From contig NZ_CP067420.1 of NCBI RefSeq assembly GCF_016653635.2, positions 4,676,001 to 4,740,000 of the forward strand: DNA of 64,000 bases, given 5' to 3'. The notes under the pieces are model-generated. The model saw nothing but the letters and a program-made list of their open reading frames with translations, did no database searches and was not told the DNA's origin. Position numbers and translations under genes: made by a program. Shown one piece after another: positions 37,309 through 48,207 of this stretch. The stretch is from Skermanella sp. TT6. Lineage in GTDB: Bacteria > Pseudomonadota > Alphaproteobacteria > Azospirillales > Azospirillaceae. Position 1 is the stretch's first letter; the number at the start of each line of letters is the position of its first letter.

Positions 37309-37977
37309 ATGATCAAACTCCTGCATATCGACGCCAGTGATTCCTATCGATCGCTGCTGGCCGCCATCGCTCCGGCCGGCGCCTTCACCGTCACGGCGTC
37401 CCATGCCGGCGTTGCGGAGGCGATCGGAGACCACCGGGGGCTGTCCGGATGCGACATGGTCATCCTGAGCGGCGCCGCCGCGGATCAGGCGGGAGCGGGC
37501 ATCGCGGCGCTCAAGGCCGCCGCGCCGACCAAGCCGATCGTCATCCTGGCCGAGCGCCTCTCCCTGGATAGCCTGGGCGCCAGCTTCGAGGCCGGGGCGA
37601 TGGGCTATCTGGTCAAGTCGATTTCCCACGACGCGCTGTTCGAATCGCTGATGCTGGTGATCCTGGGCGAGAAGGTCTTCCCCGCCCAACTCGCCGACCT
37701 CCTGATCGAGAAGACCCCGCATGACCTGGACCCCGGCCTGGCCGAACGCCGCCGCGCCCTGACCGCGAAGGAGCTGGAGGTCATGCAGTACGTCAAGCTG
37801 GGCTACAGCAACAAGCAGATCGCACGGACGCTGGGAATTGCGGACATAACGGTCCGCCTTCATATCAACAACGCTTTCCGCAAGATGAACGTGAAGAACC
37901 GCATCCAGGGCGCCCTCTGGATGATCGAGCACGAGGCGGAGCTCAGCGCCCGGAAGACGATGCCGCGGGCGGGATAG
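37309..37977 (+). CDS. LuxR-family regulator with a pseudo-receiver domain
   Basis: 222 residues. The N-terminal receiver-like domain (1-125) keeps the acidic pocket (HIDASDSY) and the lysine (MGYLVKSIS), but the phosphoacceptor aspartate is replaced by Ser54 (CDMVILSGAA). The C-terminal LuxR/FixJ HTH (residues ~145-205) is intact: LTAKELEVMQYVKLGYSNKQ, then IARTLGIADITVRLHINNAF. It probably regulates transcription without classical phosphorylation. The hybrid kinase gene follows 27 bases after the stop, so the two form a signalling pair. Confidence 0.85.
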   Translation: MIKLLHIDASDSYRSLLAAIAPAGAFTVTASHAGVAEAIGDHRGLSGCDMVILSGAAADQAGAGIAALKAAAPTKPIVILAERLSLDSLGASFEAGAMGYLVKSISHDALFESLMLVILGEKVFPAQLADLLIEKTPHDLDPGLAERRRALTAKELEVMQYVKLGYSNKQIARTLGIADITVRLHINNAFRKMNVKNRIQGALWMIEHEAELSARKTMPRAG

Positions 37978-38004
37978 TACCCGACAGGACATTGGTTGGA
38001 TGCC

Positions 38005-39534
38005 ATGAACGTTGACAAGCCGGACCTGCCCCGGAACGCCGCAGTCGGCCAGCAGTCGACGCATCTCTGGATCGCGCGTCCGGACGGCAGCCTGGATTAT
38101 GTCAACGGCGCTTGGCGCCGCTTCGCCGGCCGCTCCGCCCCGGACATGCTCGGCGACGGCTGGCAGCGGCTCGTCCATCCCGACGACCTGCCGGGCTTCC
38201 TGGCGGACTGGCGGGAGTCCTGCCGGTCCGGCACCCCGCTGACCGCCGAGGTCCGGCTGCTGGCGGCCGACGGCTCGGCGCCCGTCTTCGTCGTGCAGGC
38301 GCAACCGCTGACCGGCGGTGACGGCGAGATCCTCAACTGGCACGGAATCAACACCGTCGTCCCGGCGGACTCCGCGGCCCTGTTCCACGGAAGCGAGAAG
38401 CCGTCGGAGATCATGGCGCGCGTGCGCACCCGGATGGTCGCCTCGGCCGACCACGACCTGCGGCGACCGCTGAGCGCTCTGTCCTTCCTGTCGAATTCCC
38501 TCGCCAAGCGCCTGCACGACCCGATCTCCCAGGATCTGCTGGCCGCCATGGGCCGGGCGATCCAGTCCATGCAGACGGTGGTCGACGGTCAGCTCTATTT
38601 CGACCAGGTGGATTCGGGGCAGGTCCAGCTCAACCTCACCGACCATCCCGTCAACGCCTCGCTGGTGACGCTGGCGAACGGGTTCAGCCCGATGGCCGAG
38701 CGCAAGGGATTGGGCTTCACGCTCCACCCCAGCTCCGCCACCGTGCGGACCGATCCGGCGCTGCTCGACACCATGCTGAAGAACCTGGTCTGCAACGCGC
38801 TCCGCTACACGGCCGAGGGCCGCGTCGTGGTCGGATGCCGCCGCCGGGGCGACTGGCTCCGTATCCAGGTGCTGGACACCGGCCGCGGCATCGCCGCGGA
38901 GGAGCTGGGGCTGATCTGGCAGGATTTCTTCCGCAGTTCCCAGAGCGTCCGCTCCTACCCCGGCGGCTTCGGGCTCGGCCTGCCGGTGGTGAAGCGCCTG
39001 GCGGAGCGGCTCGGACACACGGTGGAAGTCTCGACCACCCCCGGCCGCGGCTCCTGCTTCACCATCTCCCTGCCGCTGAGCCATCGCGCGGCCTCGCCGA
39101 CGCCGGGCGGCGGCACGGCCGCGGCACGGCCGCTCGACGGACTGAGGCTTCTGGTCCTGACCGAGGAAGCGGCCGCCGCCAACGCGATCCGGTTGCTGGT
39201 GGAGGAATGGGGCGGGACGGTCGAAACCGCGCGGACGGCGGCGGAGGCGGAAAGTCTCCTGGCCGGCGCGTCCTTGCCGCCCGACGCGATCGTCGCCGAC
39301 TTCCGGCTGGGCGGGCAGTCCGGCGGAGCCGGCGGCATCTTCACCATGCACACGCTGATCGGCGGCCGGGGCCACCCCCCGAAGGCGCCCCTGCGCGGCT
39401 TCATCCTGTCCGGGGACGACGGCGCCGTGCGGGAACGCGAGATCGAGCTGGCCGGCTACGGCAAGATCGCCAAGCCGATCGACCCCGAAGCCCTGTTCCG
39501 GGCGCTCTCCCCGCTTCCCCGCCGGCGGCCCTGA
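38005..39534 (+). CDS. Hybrid sensor histidine kinase with C-terminal receiver
   Basis: 509 residues from the ATG at 38005; a TTG at 37996 has a better-spaced AGGA and is possible. A PAS domain (residues ~20-120, WIARPDGSLDYVNGAWRRFA), HisKA (ASADHDLRRPLSALSFLSNS), HATPase (VCNALRYTAEGRVVVG, LDTGRGIA, GFGLGLPVVKRLAERLG) and a receiver (DAIVADFRLGG with KIAKPIDPEAL) occur in order. There are no membrane segments. The preceding pseudo-receiver LuxR regulator is a likely partner. Confidence 0.88.
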   Translation: MNVDKPDLPRNAAVGQQSTHLWIARPDGSLDYVNGAWRRFAGRSAPDMLGDGWQRLVHPDDLPGFLADWRESCRSGTPLTAEVRLLAADGSAPVFVVQAQPLTGGDGEILNWHGINTVVPADSAALFHGSEKPSEIMARVRTRMVASADHDLRRPLSALSFLSNSLAKRLHDPISQDLLAAMGRAIQSMQTVVDGQLYFDQVDSGQVQLNLTDHPVNASLVTLANGFSPMAERKGLGFTLHPSSATVRTDPALLDTMLKNLVCNALRYTAEGRVVVGCRRRGDWLRIQVLDTGRGIAAEELGLIWQDFFRSSQSVRSYPGGFGLGLPVVKRLAERLGHTVEVSTTPGRGSCFTISLPLSHRAASPTPGGGTAAARPLDGLRLLVLTEEAAAANAIRLLVEEWGGTVETARTAAEAESLLAGASLPPDAIVADFRLGGQSGGAGGIFTMHTLIGGRGHPPKAPLRGFILSGDDGAVREREIELAGYGKIAKPIDPEALFRALSPLPRRRP

Positions 39535-39716
39535 CCGACGGCGACCGTAAGGAATCCCGACGATGGCGCCGCCAAGTCCCTGACCGGAAACGCGCGATCC
39601 CGGCCGATCCGGCGGAGGCGGTGTCAAAGGGGCTGACACATTGGGATTAGCCGATTGGCCCCGCAGACGCGGGCCGTCCCCGGCGCTACTGTCCCCACGC
39701 ACAGTGCGGACAGAGA

Positions 39717-41803
39717 ATGCAGCTCGACCAGACGATGATCGGTGCGGCGACCCACGGGGTCGCGGCGCTCACATATCTGATCCTGACGGCTCTGCTGGCC
39801 GGGACCTGGCGGCGGAACCGCCGAGGCGGGGCCCACGGCGTGGCGCTGATCGCCGCCGCCGTCCTGACCGCGGCGTGGGCGGGCGCGGAAGCCTTCGCGC
39901 GGATCGCCGCCCTGCCCCCGGCCGTCCCGGAATCGCTTCTGGTGCTCCGCTCGGCCGGCTGGCTGCTGTTCCTCCTGGTGGTGTTGCGCGAGGTGACCCA
40001 CGGTCCCGCCGCCGGGTTCTGGCGGAACCCTCTCGCCGCCATCGCCGGCGCGGTGACGGCGCTCGCCCTCGCCGACGCGGCGGTTCCCCTGCCGGCCGGC
40101 GGTTTCGCCGACATCTCGCTGGTGGCCGGGCTGGCGCTTGCGGTGCTGGGGCTGCTGATGGTGGAGAACCTGTTCCTGTTCACCCGCGACAGCGCCCGCT
40201 GGACTTTCAAGCATCTGCTGATCGGCCTGGGCGGCCTGTTCGCCTTCGACCTGTTCCTGCACAGCGGGGCGCTGCTGCTGGGCCGGACCGATCCCCTGGC
40301 GCTGGCCGCCCGGCCCCTGGTCCAGGTGCTGGCGGTGCCGTTCCTGCTGGTGTCGGCGGCGCGCATCCGGACCCTGTCGTTCGACGTCACGATCTCGCGC
40401 GAGACGGTGCTGCACACCACGGCGCTGGTCGGCAGCGGCGTCTACCTGCTGGGCGTGGCGGCGATCGGCTACCTGCTGCGCGAGACCAGCATGACCCTGG
40501 GGCCGCTGGTCCAGATGCTGTTCTTCATGGGCGCGGTCATGGTCCTGGCGGTGCTGCTGCTGTCGGGCGAGTTGCGCGCCCGCGCCCGCATGGCGATCGC
40601 GCGCAACTTCTTCAGCTTCACGTACGACTACCGGCGGGAATGGCTGCGCTTCATCCGCACCCTGTCGGACAGCGCGTCGAAGACCGGCCTCCACGAGCGC
40701 GCCGTCCGCGCCATGGCCGACCTGTTCGAATGCAGCAGCGGCGCCCTGTTCCTGCGCGGACGCGGCGACATCTACGCCATGGCCGGCCGCTACAACTGGT
40801 CGGGCGGCGCCGGCATGCTGGCGCTGCCCAATGCCCTTGCCGAGCGGCTGGGCGAGCGTCGCGTGGTCCTCAACCTGCGCGACGGGCTGGACCTGTCCGG
40901 CGACCCGGCCGAGCAGGCGGTGCTGGGCTGGCTGCGCCGGCTGAACGCGCCCTGGCTGCTGGTGCCGCTCCGCCTGCGCGACGAGATCGTCGGCGCCATC
41001 GTGCTCAGCGAGCCGCGGGCGCCCCGCGACCTGACCTGGGAGGACGAGGACCTGCTGGAGATCCTGGGCGTCCAGGTCGGCAGCTACATCGCGGAGGAGC
41101 AGGCGAGCCGCGCCCTGTTCGAGGCCCAGCGGTTCGAGCGACTGGGCCAGTCCTTCAGCTTCGTGGCCCATGACCTGAAGAATATGGTCAGCCAGCTCTC
41201 CCTGGTTCTTCAGCACGCCGAGAAGCACGGCGACAAGCCGGAGTTCCAGCGCGACACGCTGGAGACGATCGGCGATTCGGTCGAACGGATGCGGGCCCTG
41301 CTGGGCCGCCTGCGCGAACGCGCCGAATCCGGCCCGGAGCCGGTCGCGGGAGCGGCGGACCTGCGCGCCATGCTGCTCGACGTGGTCGAGCCCCGGCGCC
41401 ATGCCCTGCCCGGCCTGGCGTTCGGCCGGCTGGACGAGGGCATCGCGGTCGCCGTGGACCGGCTGGGCTTCACATCAGCGGTCGAGAACCTGGTGCAGAA
41501 CGCGATCGACGCCGCGCGCGGCCGGATCCGCGTCTCCGGCTTCGCCGAGGGCGGCCATGCCGTGGTCGAAGTCGCCGACGACGGGCCGGGCATGACCGAC
41601 GCCTTCATCCGCGACCACCTGTTCCGCCCCTTCGCCTCGACCAAGACCACCGGCTACGGCATCGGCATGTACCAGACCCGCGACCTGATCGAGCGCTGGG
41701 GCGGACACCTGGAGATCGAGAGCGAGGTCGGCGCCGGCACCACGGCCCGGGTGCTGATGCCCCTGGCCCTACCGAAAGCGCATACGGAACGGCAGGCACT
41801 CCC

Positions 41804-41807
<4 letters not shown>
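39717..41807 (+). CDS. prsK: XrtA/PEP-CTERM system histidine kinase PrsK
   Basis: 696 residues. Eight or so N-terminal membrane helices (to about residue 285) are followed by a GAF-like domain (~300-460, with LHERAVRAMADLFECSSGAL), the kinase core FSFVAHDLKNMVSQLSLVLQ, and a HATPase with NLVQNAIDAA, ADDGPGM and GYGIGMYQTRDLIERWGG. This is the PrsK (TIGR02916) architecture. It partners with PrsR, whose start overlaps its stop (ATGA). The system controls exosortase-A-linked protein sorting and exopolysaccharide genes. Confidence 0.93.
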
Positions 41808-43165
<1,358 letters not shown>

Positions 43166-43178
43166 GGAGGGACCTTCC

Positions 43179-45986
43179 ATGAAGACGCATCCGCCGACGA
43201 AAACCCGGCACGGCATGCGGCGCACGCTGGGCCGCCTGATGGCCGCGGCGCCCATCGCGGTCCTGGGCGCAGCATTGGGCGCGTCCCTGGGCGCGGGCTT
43301 CACCCCCGCGCACGCCGACACCCAGCGCTCCCAGGGCTTCTACCAGGACGCCATCCGCCAGTACGAGGCCGGCAATGCCGGCGCCGCGGTGATCCAGCTG
43401 CGCAACGCGCTCCAGCAGGACGGCGGCAACCTGGAGGCCCGCCTGCTGCTCGGCGAGATGTACCTGCGCACCGGCGACCCCGTCTCGGCCGAGAAGGAGC
43501 TGCGCCGCGTCTTCGACGGCAGGCGCGACGACGCGGTGGAACTGCTGCTGGCGCAGTCGCTGATGCTGCAGCGCCGCTTCGGCGACGTTTTCGAGGTCCT
43601 GTCGCCGCAGGGCGCCACTCCGGAAGCGACCCGGGCCAAGCTTGTCCTGACCGGGCAGGCCTATATCGGCACCGGCCAGATCGACGACGCCGAGACCATG
43701 TTCCGGACCGCGCTGGACGGAGCCCCGGACGCGGTCGACGCCAAGCTCGGCCTCGCCCGCGTCGAGGCCCTGCGCAACGACCTGGACTCCGCCTCGACGC
43801 TGGTGGAGGAGGTTCTCCGGACCGATCCCGACAGCCTGGAGGGGCTGCTGCTGTCGAGCGAGATCGACCTCGTCCGGCAGCGCACCGACAACGCCCTGGC
43901 CGCCCTCAACCGCGCCGGCTCGATCGCTCCCGACGATCCCAGGGTGCTGCTGCCGCGCGCCCGCGTCCGGCTCCAGACCGGGCTGGTCGATGAGGCGGAG
44001 AAGGACGTGGCCCGCGTCCTCCAGCGGTCGCCCAGGGACGTGACGGCCCGGTATCTCAAGGCGTCGATCCAGATGATCCGGGGCGACGCCAACGGCGCGC
44101 GGGAAACCTTCCTGCCGATCGAGGGCGCCCTGGCCGACTATACGCCCGCCCTCCTGCTGAACGCGCTGATCAAGTTCAATACCGGCCAGTATGCCCAGGC
44201 CGAAGCAGCCCTGAACCGCTTCAGCGCGGCGATGCCCGACCATACCGGCGCCCGCCGGATGCTCGCCGCGACCCACCTGCGCACCGAGAACCCCTTGAGC
44301 GCGGTCGAGGTGCTGAAGCCCCTGGTCGCGGCCCATCCGGAAGACTTGACCGCCCGCCAGATGCTGGCCGGCGCCTATCTGCGGCTGGGCGAGTTCGACC
44401 AGGCGACCGCGATCTACCGCGACCTCGCCACGGTGCGCGACCGCCAGACGGCGCTCCGCGCCCGCTCCACCCTGGGCCTGCTCCAGGCCGCCGGCGACCA
44501 GTCGCAGGACCTGCCGCCGGAGAAGCGGCAACAGGCGGCCCTGGTGCTGGACTATATCCGAAACGGCGAGTTCCGGCGGGCCCACGAGGCGGTCGCGGCG
44601 ATGCGGCAGGGCGAACCGGACAACCCGTTGCTGGCCAGCCTGGACGCCGCCGTCTACATGGCCGAGGGCGACCTGGGCGCCGCCCGGTCGAAGCTCGAGG
44701 ACGCCCGGCGGATGGACCCGGAGATGGCCGAACTGATCGGCAACCTGAACGCCGTCGATGTCCGCATGGGCAACCTGGAGGCCGTGGAGAAGCGCCTGCG
44801 CGACGACGCCGCCGCGAACCCGCGCGACGAGCAGCCGGCCTTGCGGCTGGCGCAGTTCCTGGCGCGCGGCCAGCGCCCGGACGAGGCGATCGCCGTGCTG
44901 GAGGGCGCCGCCGCGGCCCAGCAGGACTCGATCTCAGTCCGCCGGGCGCTGGCCGAGCTGTACGCCCGCCGCGACGACAAGGCCAAGTTGCAGGCGGTCG
45001 CGGCACAGCTCCGCCAGATCGGCGCCGGCCGGCCGGAAGGCCTGGCGGCCGCCGCCGCGGTTTATCGCGCCGCGGACGAACCGGGCAAGGCGGCCGACGC
45101 GCTGCGCGACTATGTCAGGGCCAGGCCCGACGACACCGAGGCCCAGGTCGCCCTGGCCCAGAACCTCATGGCGGCCGGCCGGCAAACCGAGGCGAAGCCG
45201 GTGCTGGAGGGGATCAAGGCGAAGGACCCCGCCAGCCCGGTGGCGACCCTCGGGCTGATCGACCTGGCGCTGGCCGCCGACGACGCGGAAGGCGCGCTGG
45301 AACTGGCCGACGGTCTCGCCCAGGCCGACCCGGTGGCTGCCGCCCAGCTCCGGAGCAACGTCCTCATCCGGACGAACCGGCCGGCCGACGCGCTGACGTC
45401 CCTGGAGCAGGCGATGCAGCGCACGCCGGACCGCCGGCTGGCCATGGCGCTGTTCGAGGTTCGCCGCAACCAGGGACAGGTCGACCGGTCCATCGCCGGC
45501 CTGGAGGACTGGGTCCGGGACAATCCCGACGACACGTCGGTGCGCACCGTCCTGGCCGATACCTACCTGACCCTGCAGAACCTGAAGCAGGCGGAGACCC
45601 ACTACGACGTGCTGGTTCGGAACCGCCCGAACGACCCGATGCTTTTGAACAACGCCGCCTGGCTGAAGCATGAGCTGGACCGGCCGGAAGCGCTGGAACT
45701 GGCGCGCCAAGCCTACGCCGCCGCTCCCAACTCGCCGGAGATCGCCGACACGCTGGGCTGGATCCTGGTCCAGGCGGGCGAGACCGGCGAGGGACTGAAC
45801 CTGCTGCGCCGCGCCGCCGCGATCGCCCCGGACAACCGGGACATCCAGTATCATCTGGCCTATGCGCTGAACGCCTCGGGCGCCAAGGACGAGGCCACGG
45901 CGATCCTGGAAAAGCTGACCCAAGGCGACCAAGCGTTCCAGGCGCGGGACGATGCGGCGGAGCTGCTGGCGTCGATCAGGCGATAG
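43179..45986 (+). CDS. prsT: PEP-CTERM system TPR-repeat protein PrsT
   Basis: 935 residues, a long array of TPR-like repeats (for example AEKELRRVFDGRRDDAVELL, GNLEARLLLGEMYLRTGDPV, NDPMLLNNAAWLKHELDRPE). It is named in the family as a lipoprotein (TIGR02917), but the N-terminal export signal ends in TPAHADTQ with no lipobox cysteine anywhere in the first 50 residues. It is 13 bases downstream of prsR. The likely role is periplasmic scaffolding in polysaccharide export or exosortase sorting. Confidence 0.93.
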   Translation: MKTHPPTKTRHGMRRTLGRLMAAAPIAVLGAALGASLGAGFTPAHADTQRSQGFYQDAIRQYEAGNAGAAVIQLRNALQQDGGNLEARLLLGEMYLRTGDPVSAEKELRRVFDGRRDDAVELLLAQSLMLQRRFGDVFEVLSPQGATPEATRAKLVLTGQAYIGTGQIDDAETMFRTALDGAPDAVDAKLGLARVEALRNDLDSASTLVEEVLRTDPDSLEGLLLSSEIDLVRQRTDNALAALNRAGSIAPDDPRVLLPRARVRLQTGLVDEAEKDVARVLQRSPRDVTARYLKASIQMIRGDANGARETFLPIEGALADYTPALLLNALIKFNTGQYAQAEAALNRFSAAMPDHTGARRMLAATHLRTENPLSAVEVLKPLVAAHPEDLTARQMLAGAYLRLGEFDQATAIYRDLATVRDRQTALRARSTLGLLQAAGDQSQDLPPEKRQQAALVLDYIRNGEFRRAHEAVAAMRQGEPDNPLLASLDAAVYMAEGDLGAARSKLEDARRMDPEMAELIGNLNAVDVRMGNLEAVEKRLRDDAAANPRDEQPALRLAQFLARGQRPDEAIAVLEGAAAAQQDSISVRRALAELYARRDDKAKLQAVAAQLRQIGAGRPEGLAAAAAVYRAADEPGKAADALRDYVRARPDDTEAQVALAQNLMAAGRQTEAKPVLEGIKAKDPASPVATLGLIDLALAADDAEGALELADGLAQADPVAAAQLRSNVLIRTNRPADALTSLEQAMQRTPDRRLAMALFEVRRNQGQVDRSIAGLEDWVRDNPDDTSVRTVLADTYLTLQNLKQAETHYDVLVRNRPNDPMLLNNAAWLKHELDRPEALELARQAYAAAPNSPEIADTLGWILVQAGETGEGLNLLRRAAAIAPDNRDIQYHLAYALNASGAKDEATAILEKLTQGDQAFQARDDAAELLASIRR

Positions 45987-45991
45987 GGACC

Positions 45992-47002
45992 ATGCAGCTC
46001 CGGGTCTCCCCCGCCGCCCCGCCGCGGGCACTTTCCGACTCGCTGGTGTGCCCGCGCTGCCGGGCTCCGCTGATCGGCCGGGAAACCGGGCTGGCCTGCA
46101 CGGCTCCCCAGTGCGGCAGGGTCTATCCGATCGTGGACGGCACCCCCATCCTGATCCATGACGAGAACAGCGTCTTCGCCGTCGCCGACTTCACGGCGCG
46201 GCGCGGCGGCGAAGGTGCCGGGCCCGAGACGATCAAGCTCCGCGGCGAGGCCCCGGCCCGGGGCCTCAAGGCTGCCCTGCGGCGCGCGGCGGAACGGGCG
46301 ATCTATTTCTCGGTCAACGCGTCGGACTGGAGTTCGGAGAAATCGGTCGACTACGTGGCCCGGGCCCTGCCCGAGGCGCGCATCCTGGTGACCGGGGCCG
46401 GCGACAAGCGCTACCCCGACCTGCCCAACGTCCGTTACGTCTATACCGACGTGATCCTCGGCCAGGGAGCCGATCATGTCTGCGACCTCCACGACCTGCC
46501 CTTCGCCGACGCCACCTTCGACGCCGTGATCGCGGTCGCGGTGCTGGAGCATGTCGCCGACCCGTACCGCTGCGTCGCCGAGATCGCCCGGGTGCTCAAG
46601 CCCGGCGGCTACGTCTATTCGGTGACACCCTTCATGCAGCAGGTCCATATGGGCCGCTACGACTTCACCCGCTTCACCTTCCTGGGCCACCGCCGGCTGT
46701 TCCGCCACTTCACGGAGATCAAGGCCGGCATGGCGCTCGGCCCGGCCGGCGCGCTCGCGTGGTCGTTCGAGTATTTCGTGCTCAGCTTCTTCCGGGGCCG
46801 GCGGGCGCGCAAATACGCCAGGGCTGCGGCGAAGGTGGCGACCCTCCCGCTGAAATATCTCGACCGCGTCCTGGCCAAGCGCGAAGGCTCGCTGGATGCC
46901 GCCGGCGGCGTGTATTTCTTCGGCACCAAGGCGGAGCAGCCGATCTCCGACCGCGACCTCCTGAAATTCTACCGCGGCCTAGACGTCGTCTACGAGGATT
47001 GA
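45992..47002 (+). CDS. SAM-dependent methyltransferase with N-terminal zinc ribbon
   Basis: 336 residues. The N-terminal Trm112-like ribbon has CPRC (20-23 region) and CTAPQCGRVYPIVDGTPIL. The methyltransferase core is atypical: motif I is ILVTGAGDKRYPDLPNV, then DVILGQGADHVCDLHDLPFA and VIAVAVLEHVADPYRCVAEI. The start is 5 bases after prsT, so it belongs to the prs operon. A role in glycan or lipid-linked sugar methylation is plausible. Confidence 0.85.
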   Translation: MQLRVSPAAPPRALSDSLVCPRCRAPLIGRETGLACTAPQCGRVYPIVDGTPILIHDENSVFAVADFTARRGGEGAGPETIKLRGEAPARGLKAALRRAAERAIYFSVNASDWSSEKSVDYVARALPEARILVTGAGDKRYPDLPNVRYVYTDVILGQGADHVCDLHDLPFADATFDAVIAVAVLEHVADPYRCVAEIARVLKPGGYVYSVTPFMQQVHMGRYDFTRFTFLGHRRLFRHFTEIKAGMALGPAGALAWSFEYFVLSFFRGRRARKYARAAAKVATLPLKYLDRVLAKREGSLDAAGGVYFFGTKAEQPISDRDLLKFYRGLDVVYED

Positions 47003-47047
47003 CGCGGCGAAGGGGGAAATGGGCCACGGATGACGGCGATGGACATG

Positions 47048-47195
47048 GGTACCGCCCGAGACGGCTGATCCGATGCGTTGCGCCATGGGCGCAATCTACG
47101 ACCGTCGGCCCGCATCACCTCGGCCCTGCATCGAGCCGTAGGTTGCGCCCATGGCGCAACACAGGGCGTCGAGTGGAACGGCCGGCCGCGAGGAC
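47048..47195. repeat. Dispersed inverted-repeat element, copy C (internal part)
   Basis: This has both 19-bp core blocks (47077-47095 with one change, and 47142-47160) and the same linker as copy A (CCCTGCATCGAGCCGTAG), but no terminal repeats. A 31-bp imperfect direct repeat (47004-47034 and 47208-47238, 28/31 identical) flanks it. Confidence 0.65.
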
Positions 47196-47238
47196 CTTAG
47201 AAGGGTCGCGGCGAAGGGAGGAATGGGCCACAGATGAC

Positions 47239-48207
47239 CTACAGCCCCGACGGGTTCTCGCCGTTCAGGACGCCGCGGCCGGCGGACAGGGCGGCGCGGG
47301 CGATCTCGGCGGGGGGCAGATCCTGGCACCGCAGCCAGCGGACCGCCTCGACGAAGCGCCGGTCGCGCGCGGCGCGGGTCAGCAGGACGCGGGCGGCCCA
47401 GTAGCGACGGGCCTCCAGGATCGGGCGCAGGCGGGCGGACCCGGCGCGGCCGTCGAGCCAGCGGATCACCCGGCCCAGCGCCTCGACATTGTCCATCAGG
47501 CGCGGCAGGACGCGGGTTTCGTCGCGCGACAGGCTGGTCGGGATGTTGGCGATGACGGTGCCCGCCTCCGGCGCGAAGCCGATGCGATCAGCCGCTATGG
47601 CGGCGCGCCAGAACAGCTCGAAATCCTCGCATGTCCGCAGGTCGGTCGGGAACAGCCCGCCGATCCGGTCCAGCAGGTCCCGGCGCAGGATCACGCTCGA
47701 CGTCTTGATGTGCCAACCCGTCAGCAGCACGGCGGGGTCGCAGCGCTGCTCGGCCGTCAGCGGCGGCTCCGCAGCCGTCCCGCCGTCCGGTCCCGGGTCC
47801 TGCCCGAAGTCCTGCCCGAAGTTCTGCCCGAAGTCCTGGACGCAGCGAGAATGGATGAAGTCCAGGCCGGGCTCCCGCCCGATCATACGGCGGGCGGCCT
47901 CCAGCTTGCCCGGCAGCCAGGCGTCGTCCGAGTCGAGCAGCGCCACCCAGTCGCCGGCCGCCGCCCCGATGCCGAGGTTCCGCGCCGCCCCCGCCCCCCG
48001 GTTGGCCTGCCGGAGCGCCACCACGGGCGGGCCGTCCTCGCGCGCCAGGGCGTCCAGTATGTCCGCCGTCCCGTCGGTCGAGCCGTCGTCCACGACGACG
48101 ATCTCGTGGGCCGGGAAGGTCTGGGCGCGCACCGACCGGACCGCCCGGGCGACATGCTCCGCCCGGTTGTAGGTCGGGATCACCACGCTGAAGCGCGGAC
48201 CGGTCAT
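47239..48207 (-). CDS. Family-2 glycosyltransferase
   Basis: 322 residues from MTGPRFSVVIPTYNRAEHVA. The GT-A fold landmarks are VVVDDGSTDGTADILDAL, ARNLGIGAAAGDWVALLDSD (DxD) and DLRTCEDFELFWRAA. A 12-bp repeat unit (three copies, 47797-47832) encodes FGQD/FGQN repeats in a loop of residues ~125-138. The ATG overlaps the stop of the upstream glycosyltransferase gene (ATGA), so it is the last gene of a three-gene minus-strand operon for exopolysaccharide synthesis. Confidence 0.9.
   Translation of the reverse strand: MTGPRFSVVIPTYNRAEHVARAVRSVRAQTFPAHEIVVVDDGSTDGTADILDALAREDGPPVVALRQANRGAGAARNLGIGAAAGDWVALLDSDDAWLPGKLEAARRMIGREPGLDFIHSRCVQDFGQNFGQDFGQDPGPDGGTAAEPPLTAEQRCDPAVLLTGWHIKTSSVILRRDLLDRIGGLFPTDLRTCEDFELFWRAAIAADRIGFAPEAGTVIANIPTSLSRDETRVLPRLMDNVEALGRVIRWLDGRAGSARLRPILEARRYWAARVLLTRAARDRRFVEAVRWLRCQDLPPAEIARAALSAGRGVLNGENPSGL

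Noticed and set aside
39621..39639. Inverted repeat GTGTCA-N7-TGACAC upstream of prsK as a PrsR site
   Set aside because: I cannot match it to a known PEP-CTERM box and found no second copy at other promoters here, so I did not annotate it.
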